A DNA stretch of 64,000 nucleotides. Origin: Acanthochromis polyacanthus (Eukaryota > Chordata > Actinopteri > Pomacentridae). Positions 27,801 through 42,800 of this stretch are shown here, piece after piece; the first letter of the stretch is position 1; every line of letters begins with the position of its first letter. Both the position numbers and the translations under genes were made by a program. The stretch spans positions 25,627,817 to 25,691,816 of the forward strand of contig NC_067130.1 in assembly GCF_021347895.1 (NCBI RefSeq), given 5' to 3'. The notes under the pieces were generated by a model. The model was not told the origin of the DNA. It was given only the letters and a program-made list of their open reading frames with translations, and searched no databases.

Positions 27801-30800
27801 TTAACATTAGGCATTACATCTCAATCTTTTTATATCTCTGCAACCTGTACATTGTGTGCTGTTCTTTCTCTTTTGTTTTTATTGTTTTTTGGAATTGCTG
27901 CTGTAACACCGAAAATTTCCCCACTGCGGGGTCAATAAAGGTTTAATTCATGTATCTATCTAAAAAGCAGCACATGATGTCAGATTCTAGAGAGATTCAA
28001 GAACAAACAAAATCAGTCTGTCAGTCTGGGGGGGGGGGGTTACAAAACCATTGCTGAGGCTCTGGGACTCCAGAGAACCACAGTGAGAGACACTGTTCAC
28101 AAATATGGAAAACATGGAACCGTGAGGAACCTTCCCAGGAGTGGCCCAACTACTAACATTTTTTCAAGAGCATGGTGATATCTAATCAAGGAGGTCACAA
28201 AAAAACCCACACAAACATCCAAAGATCTGCAGGCCTCACTGGCCGCAGTTAATGTCCATCTGCATGATTCCACAATAAGAAAGACATTTAGCCAAAATGG
28301 ATCCATGGGAGAGCTGCAAGTGATACCAGTCTCCAGCCTAGCGGTGTCGGGGCCGGTAGCATTATTGCTTCACAATTCTAAGTTACTGTGGAGCAGAAAG
28401 AAACAGACACAATTATCGGCGTGTGACCGCTGCAAGCGCCATTTTATTCTACCACTAACGTGGCCAAAAGACATTTCCAACACGTTTCACTTCAAATCTA
28501 CAGTCATTTCTAGTATTAACCAAAACATACTCAGGCCATCCCATGTACATCTCATTCACAATTAAGTGTCTTTAACTTATGAACTCATTTGACAGAGGGT
28601 TCTTACAGAAAATCAATAATTGTAAGACAAGTGCAAAATCACAAGGCGGCTGCCATTCATGCACTACAGTGCCAAAAACATCATACAAGCCTACTCTATT
28701 TTCATATTCAGCTAGTAACAAGGCAACAAAAGAAAGAACGAGTGCTTCAGCATTATCTCAGGTTCTGTTAGTGTTTCTTTGTATATCATTAATCTCACAG
28801 AGTTAATAAAACAACACAATATTTCCACATATTGTCACATCATGGTCACTTAAAACTAATGGCTAACTCAGACACACATCGTGGTTACTGTAAGCTAATG
28901 GCTAACTCAGAAACTACACTATGCAAAAACTATGTTCAAACTCTGTCCTCTAGTGCTTATTCTGTACACCAGTAAAGCTGGATGTGTAAACAAACTCTAA
29001 GTGAAATATCAGCTCACATTTAAGTGATTAAACATCACGTTTTATATACCTGTGGAGCAGTAAGGAACAGACACAATTATCTGTGTGTGACCGCTGCAAG
29101 TGCCATTTTATTCTGTCAATAATGTGGCAGTACGCTTCAGGGGTGTTTCCGTTACTGGTCCTGGCACTTGGGTGACACCTAATGTTACATTTTTGACATA
29201 ATAATCTCATTTAAGAAAACAATTAATAAAACAGCTCTACAACAACGTATTATTGTGTTTTGTTTTGTTTTTAAGGGTGGTGACACTTTTTCTATTTTAC
29301 TTTTAATAGAGGCTTTTCCCATCCTCTACACAAGGATCAAACCATTACTGACCAAAAAGAACATAAAGGCTCATCTGGCATTTGCACAAAAATATCTGGA
29401 TGAGCTCCAAGACTATTGTGATAACATCCTGTGGACTGATGAGTCACACGTGGAACTTTTTGGAAGACATGGGTCCGTTGCATCTGGTGTAAAGCTAATT
29501 CTGCATTTCACAAGAAGAACACTATACCAACAATGAAACATGGCGGTGGTAGAGTGATGGTTTGATGCAGCCATGAATTCTGCTCTCTATCAGAAAATCC
29601 TCCTGGATAATATCCACTCATCAGTTCATGACCTAAAGTTCAAGCACAAATGGGTTATACAGCATGACAATGACCCAAAGCACACAAGCCAGTCCACCTC
29701 TGAGTGGCTCAAAAAGAGCAAAAGTAATGTTTGGGAGTGGTCAAGTCATAGTCTGGCACTGAATATATATTGCGTGCATGCTGTTCAGGGGAAAACATCT
29801 GTTAGGTACAGCTTTAAAACAAGCTATAAATGACTGACATGCTATGTTGTGTTTTTCTGAACGTTGCACCCAAATCCCAATGAGATACACTCGCTGTACA
29901 AGACATCAGCTGTGCTGGCAGTCCTATCCTCAGTGCTATGTCTGAATAATACAACGTGAAATGCTTTACAAATATTTGCCGATGATGTCATGTGCTGTGG
30001 AGTGTAATGTGTTTCAGCTGTACTGGATCTGCAGAACTGTGCAGCTTTGCTTTCTGTCTCCCTGCTTCTCTGACATACAGCAAAGCCCATTTACAAGGTG
30101 TCCACAAGAAATTATTACATAAGACACAGACATTCTGCAACAGAAAGTGCTGAGGGGCAGCTGTCACTCAAAATACAAACTGGTGCTTTGCAATCGCTTA
30201 AGCTGCTTTAACAAACAAATAAAAAAGATTAAAATTGACATATTGACATTAATTGTGTGACAGTGCTGAAACTTGATTGTTGCACTAACCCCAACCCATA
30301 ATACTTGTAAATACATTCACATTTTTTTGTATTTCAGTAATTGTACAAATTTCGATATTTCAAAATGTTTAGTATTGCTCATTCATCAGCTGAACATATT
30401 TTCAGTGATTTATTGTTAAAAGTTGCTCTGCCTTTAAATCTGTGTAGGCCCATTCTGTCCTTTTTAACTCCTTAAATAATTTATGTTATAATTTTACAAA
30501 GTTATTTAGCACTGACAATGTCATTTAAAGATTTTTTGATGTTTATTCATTCTTTTAATTATGTTTCATGCTAATATCTGTAGTTATGCATGTGATTACT
30601 TATTTACTTTCTCATGCATTTACAAACTTGTTTTTTGTTATCTTCACTGTCACTTGCTAATATTTAATATTACTTTAAGAGCCTGTATAGTAAATAAATA
30701 CATTTGAAAATATAAAATGTAATTATTTATTCTTGTGTTTCATGTACTTACTCATTTATTTACTTATTTGTTCACCTATTTAACTTGATCAGTTTCTTCT

Positions 30801-33800
30801 CACTGTTCTCATTTATGTTTATTTTGAAATATATTTTCCTTTGTCTTGTTAACATAATAAGACAAAGGAATAATTATTTTCTCATGTTGATTGATCTTAT
30901 GATTTTTTGTTTTGTATTTGGATAGCACTTTGTACATACAGCGCAATTTGTGTCTGTTTCCAAGTGATATATTCTGTGATATTGAATCATATATCAATAA
31001 AGCAGAACGTTAACTGACTGGATATTGTAGTGATGGTCCTTGTCTTCTTCTTTTTGTCTTTACTATGTGCAGTCATTGCCATAGTCTCTACTTATATTCT
31101 TATTATACTATACTAAAGAATGTTTTTTCTTTATTTTCATGACTATTTACATTGTGGGTATCAAAACTATGAATGAACACAAATGGAATTATGTAGTAAA
31201 CAAAAAGTGTGAATTAAGTCAAAACATGTTTTATATTTTAGATTCTTCAAAATAGCCACCCTTTGCTTTGATTACTGATTTACAAACTCTTGGCATTCTC
31301 TCAGTAATACATGAGGTGGTCACCTGAAATGGTTTTCCAAAAGTCTTGAAAGATTTCCAGAGATGCTGAGCCCTTGTTGGATCTTTTGCCTTCACTCTGT
31401 GGCCCATCTCATCACAAACCATCTCGATTGGGTTGAAGTCAGGTGACTGTGGAGGCCAGGTCATCTGACGCAGCACTCCATCACTCTCCTTCTTGGTCAA
31501 ATATCCCTTACACAGCCTGGAGCTGTGTTTGGGGTCATTGTCCTGTTGGAACGGTCCAATTAAATGCAAACCGGATGGGATGGCATGTCGCTTCAAGATG
31601 CTGTGGTAGCCATGCTGGTTCAGTGTGCCTTCAGTTTTGAATAAATCCCCGACAGCGTCACCAGTAAAGCACCCCCACACCATCACACCTTCTCTGTGCT
31701 TCACGGTGGGAGCCATGCATGTAGAGACCATCTATACATCTTTTCTATGTCGCACAGAGACACGGTGGCAGGAACCGAAGATCTGATTCAGATTCATCAG
31801 ACCAAAGCACAGACTTCCACTGGTCTAATGTTCATTCCTGGTGTTTCTTGGCCCAAATAAATTTCTTCTGCTTGTTGCTTTTATTTAGTGGTGGTTTCCT
31901 AGCAGCTGTTTGACCATAAATGCCTGACTGGCACGGCCTCCGCTGAACAGTTGATGTAGAGATGTGTCTGCTACTAGAACTCTGTGCAGAATGTATCTGG
32001 GCTCTAATCTGAGGTGCTGGTAACTAACTGCTTTCTCTCAATTACATGCTGTCAAGAATTCATAGCTCCATGGTGGGCCAATAACAGGCCTACCAGAGCA
32101 GAGCGTGTTTATGAAATATGATATTAATAATGAAATTATGAAAGACAGAGACACTGGCCGAGGCCTGTACTTCTTTATGACATGCAGGAAGGAAAAGACA
32201 CTGCATTGCATGACATACAAATCCAAACCACATATTCCTCTTTGTTACAACACACATACGGACAAATCATAAAAAAAGAAAACAAGAATCCCCCAGCCCC
32301 TCACACACACACACTTGTGACACTCCAATATAAAAATTAGAGCTGAACCTTGTACTAACGTTTTATGTGTGTTTACACTTCCACAGTCCCTCCGACTGCA
32401 CAATATTAAAAACAAAGAACTAACCACTGACTGGTGAAAAGATAGCTGCTATGAAGCTGAAATAGTGATATTGAAACATCTAAAATTTCGGTGTGAAGGC
32501 GTTGGCAGTACAGAGAAAACACCACTCAACATGAACTACTCTTTCCACAAAGTGTAGTTTTCAAGATGTAACCACCCTTTCTCTGAGACAAAAGCAAGCT
32601 GTTTCGAATCCATAGATAAATGACTTATCACACACCAGTTTTGTGACCATCCCATGCAATTAAAAACAAATACTGATTCACTGGCTATTTATTCAGCATG
32701 TTTGTCAGGTGTTATGTAACCAGTAATTACTATGACAACATAACAAACTGTATCCAAACTCCTCCACCTCTGCTTTTGGCAAACTGTCTGAATGGACAAA
32801 CTGCCTGGTTTCACAGATCAACATCTCAGATTACATGTCAGTGCATTAAAAAGTTGTCTTTAAGGCAGGAAATAAAAGAAAGAAAAAAAAACAAATCAAG
32901 CTGAGAAACGACATCTTTTTGTTCCTAGTACAGTCCAGGATTATGGAGAATGATGCAAGGAAGGCCAGAAACACCTTTTTCCAATATTTTGATTTTGTGT
33001 TTTTAATACTTCGTGTGGTTTTTCTGGTACCCCAAAAGGGTCTGGTAACACCCCTTCACAAGCTATGCAATTTCAAGATGCACGGTTTGACATCCATTAT
33101 CATTTAACATTTCATATCCACTTATGAAGTCCCATTATCCATTGCAGACAGAATGGAAAGGTTAGTTAGTTCTTATATCAGGAAATGGTTGGGTATTCCC
33201 AGGTGCTGAAGCATTGTAGCTTTGTATAGGAAAGGGATACTTTAGCAGCCAGTATCCAGTCAAACAGAGGAGTTTAAATGCACCAAGGTTAGGACAGAGC
33301 TCCTAATGTGTGGCAGTAAGGACAGTTTAGTTAGCAATGTGGTTCCGAATCCTACCAGGAGGAGGAAATGGAACCCGGGAGCAGCAGTGCAGGAGGCAGA
33401 GGCAGCTTTTATGCATGCAGAAATAGTAGGTAATGTTTAATTTGGCCAGAGAGGCTTGGGGCTTGGTCCAGGCAAATGAGCATGGAACCGCCTAGCCTCC
33501 TGGAGGTGTTGTGGGACTAAATAGACGAAAAACCGTTGAAGTGAGGTTTGTACCTGATGACCTCCAGAGATGTGATAGGAATCACTGCTCCCTGGTGTGT
33601 ATAGTGATGGGTCAGGGATCCTAGGTCCTTCACTGAGTGCACATCCTCTTTGTTTGGAGCACAAGTGGCTTGTGCTTATACTAACATCATAGTGGCAGCT
33701 ACAAAATTACCTCAACTTCATCTCAACTGAGGGATTTTGAGACGCTGGGCAAAACAAAATGGCTGCATACAATTGTAGAGTGCATTCATTCTGACTGTTT

Positions 33801-36800
33801 CCTTATTTTCAGAGATCATTCCACTGTTACTGTGTGCTAACCACTCCTTTGGTGAGCACACATTTTTCCAGACTGAACTTGCAACTAGCATTGGATAGAG
33901 TACAGGGACAACTTTGTCATCTGCAACTTGTAAATGCAGACAAAACAACATGAGTGTTCTGTACCACATCAAAAACCGTGAGCTCTTCATTGTGAGAATT
34001 TTTTTTAATTTTTTAATTTTTTTTAATAAGAAATGGTCAACAAACTGAGTTGGTATCTACTTTTAAATATAATAATAATGATGGATTAGATTTATATAGC
34101 GCTTTTCTATTAAGGCATACTCAAAGCGCGTACAATGGCTCCATTATTCATTCACTCACACATTGGTGTTGGTAAGCTACGTTTGTAGCACCCTGGGGCA
34201 GACTGACGGAAGCGTGGCTGGCCATCCACACCTACAGCTCCTCCGACCACCACCAACATTCACACACCAGTGTGAGTAGCCGCACTGGAGGCAAGGTGGG
34301 TTAAGTGTCTTGCCCAAGGACACAACAGCACATGGCAAGAAAGGGAATCGAACCGCCAACCCTTCGATCATTTGATGACCCGCTCTACCACCTGAGCCAC
34401 AGGTTTTTACTATAGAAACAGGCCTTGCTTTTCTTTTTGTGTGAAGCAGAAATGAGTGGAGACATCATTGCAGTCTGTCTTGTCTGTGTGCAACTATTTC
34501 ATGTGAGCAAGTTTTAATGTCGCTAATTTTATTGGTTGTTTATTTTTTTTATGCAACTATGCTGCTGCCCTCTTGGCCAGGTCTCCATTGTTAAGAAAAT
34601 CTCTGATCTCAATGTGACTAACCTGCTTAAATAAATGCTAAATAAAATAAAAAATATTTGTAATAGAAAGAAAGCCACTGCTCACTTATTCAACTCCCTC
34701 ATTTCCAAATCACTGTTCCTACTCAGACCTTAAACAGTGAAAATTCAGAATAGGGTGATAAATAACCTTGTTTGCAGTTGGAGATGTCCAGTCAACATCA
34801 TTTATAATGGTGGTGAATGAGGAAAAGGCACTTTCTGCTGCAGGGATTTTTTGTTGCTGTTGTTGTTGCAACAACCTGGGGAAAAATAAGCAGCAATGTT
34901 GAGTAGTGCCATGTTATCCAGCTCTATTAATACATCCATGGTGCCAGTCTGACTCACCAGATGTAGGATGCAAGTATAAGCCTTTGCTCATTTCAGTCGG
35001 CTTTGTCCTTCCTTCCGCTATCTATGAGTTACCGTTTTCTTCATTAGGAGAAACAACCATCTCCAAGCAGCAACCTACCATACTGAAAAATTCAAACTTT
35101 GCAGAGGATTTTGATCATGCAATCAAGAAACCCTGCTAGTTTATTGCAGTGAATTTCCTATTTTGATGACTGTGCTCATCTACCTGCATGTAAATATTCC
35201 ACTGAAACATCCATCACTATTTTTGAGGGCACACTGAACAACAAACATGAATCTCTTTGCTTAGCCCTGCCCACAATTGTGATTGGTTTAAAAAAAAAAA
35301 TACAAAGAAGTCAAACTATTTTTCCCCAAGAGCAGAATGATGGTCTGGTACAAGGGTTTAGCTGGAGAAGGGGGGCTTGGAGCCTCTGTGTCATGCTCCC
35401 ACGATCTCTTTGCTGTCAAGGGGAGTGGAAAGGGGCGTCGCTGTAGCTCACAGCTTAATAACTTCAAGCAACACTAAGTGCCTCACTTGTAGTGAAAGAA
35501 AGACAGAGTGAGGCTAAGTCTTTATGAGGAACGGGCTCATTCTACCCAAGGAACAAGCATGTTCTCCCAGTTTAGAAATCATCACTTGACAGAATTGGAA
35601 AAGTGCTCTGCTGCACTTGAATGAAGTTCCAATAGGAAAGCGTTGACTATTGCTGCTGCTTATTGGACACTGCACAGACGTCATCTCAGGTACGACATTT
35701 TCAGGATGGTCTTTACAGAAGACTGAGTTCACTGATAAAATAATAAACAAAAACAAGAAATGTGGAGTGACTGACTGGTGAGGATTCTTGTCAAACCAGC
35801 CACAAAGCAAAGGGATATAAGCAAACAGACAAGTGGAGGTAAGTCATGCAACTTTCTGACATGACATTTTCATTTCATATGAAACACACTGAATTGTGAA
35901 GGTGCTCTGTGGCCACATGCCCCTTGATCTTTGCCAGTTTATAACCTTTACTCAGTTTTCCTTGCCTTGCTCCTTTAAATGGCAATTAGGATGTCTTAGT
36001 ACACTTAATCCACTCTGACAGTAATGTATACATTCCCTATTTTGACTCATTACTGATGATTAAAATTGAAATACTCCACCTGTGGTACATATAATTTCCT
36101 CTTTGATATTGTTGGAAATGTAAACTTCTTCACTTGAAGTTACATTTTTGTGAGTTTGAACAAAGCTTTGCAGCATGGCTTCATTCTGATTGACCAACAT
36201 CTGAGTCATTGGGATTAAATTTACTGTTACTGTCACCTCATCAGTGACTTGAGTCTTTTTATAATCCAGAGAACAAACTTTTAATTAATAAAAAAGTCTA
36301 GTTTAAAAAAATGCACTTTTTTGATTTAATATCTAATGCCGATAGAATTTTGACGAGTCTCATTTTCTCATGCACATTGGATTTAAAGAACGAAGCGCAT
36401 CTGCTACTATACAGGAAGAGTTATCTGTTCACTGTGTTTTTGTGCAGCCAATTACTACACTATACTTTGGATGAGGGAACGCCAAGTCAACTGGCCAATC
36501 TTTCAACATTTTATACTACACTGTGAAATCCCATCCTCATCTTAACTGTCAAGTGCACACATCAGGAATACACACTCCGAGTAGTTCATTCTGTTTTTCC
36601 AAATAAGCCCTTTCTAGTATTCCTGTAGCTATCTGTCTTTGATTTGTTCTTTTAACTGACTTGATCTGGTGTCAAAATTTCAAAAATGATATTTAAAAAA
36701 AATAAATCATTGTACAATGTTTTGATTTCCACCTTACCTTCATCCTAACCAGTCTAGCCAGATGGCTGCCTTATCTAAGCCTGGCTCTGCCAAAGTTTCT

Positions 36801-39800
36801 TTTTGTCCATCACTGTGAAGGGAGGTATTTGTTTACCTTGAACTTAACTGAAGTAATTGAATTGAGCAGCACATAGGTACAGATACGTGGATATACACTC
36901 CATCAGACTCCAACAGTATTGGAACAGTGAGGTCGATTCCTTTATCTTTGCTGTAGACTGAAAACATCCGAGTTTCACATCAGACGATGAATATAAGACA
37001 AGAGATCAACAATTCAGCATTTATTTCCAGGTACTTACATCTGGATCTGATACACAACTTAGAAGATAGCATTAATCATAACGGAACACCAAATTTTTAG
37101 GTGGGCAAAAGTATTGGAACAGATAGACTTAAAATAAAGTGAAAAAGAAAACAATATTCACTTGCAAATCCTTTGCTTGTAGTAACTGCATCAAGCCTGT
37201 GATCCACTGACATCACCAAATTTCTTCTTTTGTGATGCTTTTCCAGGTTTTCACCACAGCCTCTTTCAACTGGTGTTTGTTTTTGGAGGTTACTTCCTTC
37301 AGTCTCCTCTTTAGCAGGTAAAATGAAGCGCTATCGGGTTGAAGTCTGGAGATTGACTTGGCCAGTCTAAAATCTTCTACTTCTTGCCCCTGATGAACTC
37401 CTTTGCTGTTTTGGCAGTGTGTTTTGGGTCACTATCTTGCTGCACGATGAAGGATGTCCCAATCAGTTTGGTTGCATCTTTCTTTAAATTGGCAGACAAA
37501 ATGTTTCTGTACACTTCTGAGTTCTTTTGCTGCTGCCATCATGTGTTACACCATAAATGAAGATTAATAAGCATGTCCCAGAAGAAGCCATGCAAGCCCA
37601 TGTCATGACATTTGCTCCACTGTGTTTCATAGATAAGCTTGTATGTTTGGAACCATAAGCAGATCCTTTCTTTCTCCAAACTTTAGCCTTTCCATCACTC
37701 TGGTAAAGTTTCATCTTCGTCTCATCAGTCCATAAAACTGGGTTCCACAATTTTTGAAGCTCATCTCTGGACTTTTTGGCAAATTCCAGCCTGGCCTTCC
37801 TATTCTTCTTGCTCATGAGTGGGTTGCATCTTCTGGTGTAGCCTCTGTACTTTTGTTCACAAAGTCTTCTGGGAACAGTAGATTGTAATACGATCACTCC
37901 TGCCCTCTGGAGGTTGTTGCTGATGTAGACATTGGGTACTATTTGTTGTTTGAATAATCAATGTAGTAGGACACACCAGGGCAACAAAACACACCTGTCA
38001 CAGTCACATGTTCCAATAATTTACTCACATGAAAAATGGGTGTGTTCAAATAAAAGGTGCTATCTTCTATGTTGTATCAGATCCAGATGTAAATATCTGG
38101 AAATAAAAGCTGAAATGTTGATCTCTTGCTTTATATTCATTGGTTGATGTCAAAATAAATGATTTCAGTCTACGGCAAAAAAATAAATAAATAAATAAAG
38201 GAACTATGTTTGGAGAGGAGTGTATAAGTACATTGTGCTCAACAAATTTATTACACCACCTGTCATAAAAACAAGAAAACAAAACTACTTTAGAAATCTG
38301 TCAAAAACCTGTTTAAAATACAACTTGTATTGTTATTTAGTAGGCAAATGACAAACTGGGACAACTAAATAGTCCTTATTCACCTATATCAACCTAATTT
38401 AAAAAAAAAAAAAAAATTTAAATGGCACCGTGAGTGTGGCAGCCAGTACAGCAGGTCCTGACAACCTTCGGTGTTTCGTAGATATTTTTTTTTAGTTTTC
38501 TTCTCTTTTTTTGTACAGTGCAACCATGGATGTGCAAACTGCATTTCCACTGCTTTTTTACTACTCCTTTCGGACATTTTAAGTTCACATCTGGTGATCC
38601 TATGGAGAGAATTTTGTTTCTTTATTATTCAATCAATCAAAAAAGGTTTTGCAACCAAAAAAGAGAGGTGAGACCAAAAAACATAAAGTTGCAATCAAAA
38701 AAAATAAAAGATCAATCAAACAGAATAGATCTGAGACCAAAAAAATTTAAGTGGCAACCCCCCAAAAATTTTCTAAGATCAAAACAGAACAGGTCGCAAA
38801 TGAAAATATAATAATTTGAGAACATACTGACTTAACTTCAATCAAAACTAATATTTTTTACTTGCAAGTTCAAAAGTTTTGCTTTTAAGTTCAAAAGTTT
38901 TGGTTGTGATTTCTAAAGTTTTGCCTGCAAGCTTAAAAGTTTTGGTTGTGAATCCTAAAGTTTTGCTTGCGAATCTGACTGAACCAAATGGGCTGGGCCA
39001 ACGCTGGTGGAAGGGACAAGAGTTCCTATTGGTCGGTGTGACCTTGCTCTACCGACAGTCACTGCCGCTCCCCTCTGTGCTGTTGCTGGCTGCTTCCACG
39101 CTAGGTTGGTAGCCGGTTGCACACAAATTAATTATGCTAAATATTTTAGGCTACAACCGGTGTTCAAGATTAACTGGTGATATTCAGTGAGCGAGACAGC
39201 TGTTAGGCTGTTACAACGGCAACACATTGCATAGGTGAGTGTACCGATGCCTGTTCAAAACACACAGACGTCAATAAACTGTTCTGAAATGTTCTTGTTG
39301 TCAGCTTTAACATTGTCGTTATTGCTCTGTTTGGACTCATGGCTGTTCAGTCTACCAATAAAATACTCGGTTTAATGAGGACTTCCACCTAACGGAGTGG
39401 AAATATCGATTCACTGCAGCAGAGTGTGATGATCTCCATCAGTTTAACTGGTGACAGTCTGTGTCCTCAGTCAGACAGAAACAGCAAGAGAAGTTCTACT
39501 ACCGTTTTCAGTGGCGGTTCTAGCCTTATTGACTCCCTAGGCAAGTCAGTCTGTCGCGCCCAGTCACCGGTAAACACGCACTCTCTCGCCTTTCCTGTTG
39601 ACGGGTGGGGTGGGGGTGGGGGTGGGGGGGAAATGAGAAACCCACTAGGTAGTGTCTACAGATACGGACCCGTACGCGAGTCTCACGAGTCAAGAAGCTG
39701 CTAACCACTGCAAACTGTTGAAAGGTAAGCAAAGGTTAAGGTTAGGGTTAGTAGGGTCCGTACCTGTAGTACCGATGCTACGGGTCTGTACCGCTAGCGT

Positions 39801-42800
39801 CTACCGGGAGTCACATGACCAGATCTCGCGTATCTGATTGGCAAATGGCAAGTGCCGTATCTGTAGTCCACAGGCGACGGGTACGGGTCCGTACCTCTAG
39901 CAACAACCTATACACTATCGGGCCGTCTTCGCCACAGCCGTGCACCCCCACGGTCTCGTCGGTCAGAGAGCAGAGGGTGCACCTCTGAGTCTTGACCTGA
40001 AGAGGGCGCCATTTGTTATGTAACGTAACACCATCAGAGTGTCAATGGATGCTTACTCAGCTGCGTGCTTATGAAGGGAATTGTATTTAATGATTTTTTT
40101 CCCCTTCATCATGCCGCCCCCTTGAGTTTGCCGCCCTAGGCGGCTGCCAAGTTGGCTTGTGCAAAAAAACGCCACTGACCGTTTTCAAAGCTTACTGCGA
40201 TAAACCAGTTGGACCTGAGTTGTTCTACTTTTAAACAGATTTTAAGTAAAACAATGACATCATATAAACCATCTGACCACATTCTAATCAGAGATTTCAC
40301 ATTCCAGCCCTCAGAACGTACGATATGCTTCATCTTCATTTCCCCCCGTTATTCAAGATTTATTTATTTTACTTGGGCATTGCAAGTTAATCAACATTGT
40401 ATTCTATAGAATGAATGCATTGTAAATTAAATGCACTGACTTTACAGAACACAAAATTAAAGTTTTTTTTATTTCTGAAGACATAGAACAATAATAGAGA
40501 TGAGGATATTTATTCTACAAAACCTTAACGAGCCCACCCTTGAACTATATAGCTAGCTGCTGTTTCAAACAAGATCTCACAACTCAAGACGTGAAACAAT
40601 AAAATAAGAATGAATAAAAACAGACCAAATAAGATCATCTTGCTGAATTGTTCCATGCTAAGTTCCATCTGCAGATTCCCTCTCAGACTAAAAACTGCCT
40701 CTTCACTGAACACCTTTACACTTCTATACTTATGACTACCAAAAGCTGTGAATAAATGTTATTTTTTCCCCCTTTTTATTAGCTTTATTTGACAGGTAAG
40801 TAGAGAGACAGACGGAAAAGTAGGGAGAAAGCCTACAGCAAAAAGCCGTGAGCTGGAGTTGAACCTGGGCCGCTGCGTCGGGTTTATCTTCCTGTTTATA
40901 GAGCGCCTGTTCAGTCACCTGAGCTAATGCCCCAGTATATGTGATATACTGAAAAGAATTGGTGTCTTTTCTCAGTGACATGTCAGTTTAGAGTAGTATG
41001 ACACAACAAAGTTCTGCTGCTGGTTTGAACATGAATGTCCGGTGAATTTTGCTAAATTGCCGCATTTCAAATCCAATACGTTAAATACTGCTGGGCTGTT
41101 TTGGTCAAATTTTGACGTTTGTGTTATTTAAATAAGACAGTGTAGGTACAATGTGATCTAAACCTGCCAATTCTCTTGAACACTTCAGCATTCTGTTATC
41201 ACCCGGCTTGGTGAACTTCTTGTTAAATGACGTGTACACCGTATGCTGGTAAACAGTAAACTGCAGTAAACAGTGATCACAGCTCCACTCGTCCCAACCG
41301 CGTTTACGTAGTTTTTCTTTCATGTAGCCTGACAGCGCATGACTTTTAAAATGAGAACGCCTCTTATTTTTAGTTATTTTGTCAAGACCGAAATTATAGA
41401 ACAGCAGAAATCTCATTTTATAGACAAAGTTGTCCCATAGTTTATTTCCTGGTCAGTAGGTAAGGGGTCCTGAAAAGCCACGCCTACGAAACGTCTGTCT
41501 CAGAAACCCTGCTATCACCAGTTTAGGAGAGACAGCTTCACTGATCCTATATCACTTTCTACTTTCTGGATTTCCAACTGTACTATACTTTTATATATTA
41601 GGGTTCCACAAAGGCCTGCTGTGAGACAGGAACTAAAACTGAACATACTCTCGGTGAGTGAAATTCAGATTTTTCTTAGAAGTTCTTAGACTCCGGCAAA
41701 AGTCCCACTGTTGGAAAGAGTTTCAGTTAGAAGCCGATAATTGGTAGATCATGGAGCAAAAGCTCTGTGGCATATGCCAGAAATAGCTGAACATTTACGG
41801 CCCCTGTTGGATTATGGGAAAATGTATGAAGTCTATCAACAGTGGCTGAACTGACCAGGCTGAGGCAGGACTTGGCAAAACATGGAATCATGTAGTAACT
41901 ACTATCTTCAGGGACTTTCCTACTTGTGTTTTTGTGTTATTGAACATTCCATGGCTGTGATGGCATTTCTCATTCCAAGAAACATTATGAAACACCAGTG
42001 ACCATTATGTGGTTCGAGCCAAGAGCGGAAAAATAATCAATTTACTTGAGCATGCCTTCTTGGTCATAGATTTTTGCAAAGAAGAGCAACGTTTTCTCTG
42101 TATGGGTTCAAGTTGAAGCCACCTTGTGTTTTGCCTTTCTATTTTCTTTTCTTGTCTATGATAGTTAATCAGTTCCTCCAGGATTTCAAAGGCTTTTTTT
42201 TTTAGATTGTTGTGGCCTAAAATGCTTGAACTTGTGGCAACTTTTCTAAAATATTGCAATGGAAGTTGCGATGTTTTAAGCATATTTGTTGCGATGAAAT
42301 TGAAGAACACGGAGACAGTTGTAAAAAGGTTGCATTTTTTTCAGCTTTTAGAACATGTGTCAACATTTTAAGTGACAATATTTATTCCAAAACTAATTCT
42401 TTAATATGCTCCAACCCATTTACACAAGCTCACACACCATGGTGGGAAATTAGCACAAGCCAGATACTGGTTCAACTTGAAGCAGTTGGTAGATGTAAGG
42501 CACATATTTGGACATATCTGTCAGTGGCTTAAAAAGTTAGTTTCACGTCTTGGCACACGTATTCACACACACAAGCTCACGGATGGTCATGTCAATTAAT
42601 TAATCTAACATACCTTCATTCTTCGAGTGCGCGCAACAGATCTAAATGCAACAGCTTCTGTAACAGTGGTTTGCCTGGTCTGTGGTCCACTCGTTTCAGC
42701 CATTCTCTTAATATATTTCGTGGTAGAAAAGTGTTTGTCAATCGATGATTTTTGTTTGCATTCCACCACAACAGTGCATGGGTGCAAAACAGTTTACCTC

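Noticed and set aside
28388..29128. Complete LTR retrotransposon
   Set aside because: Only an 80-bp block is shared; flanks, primer-binding site and coding genes are missing, so I list it only as an unexplained repeat.
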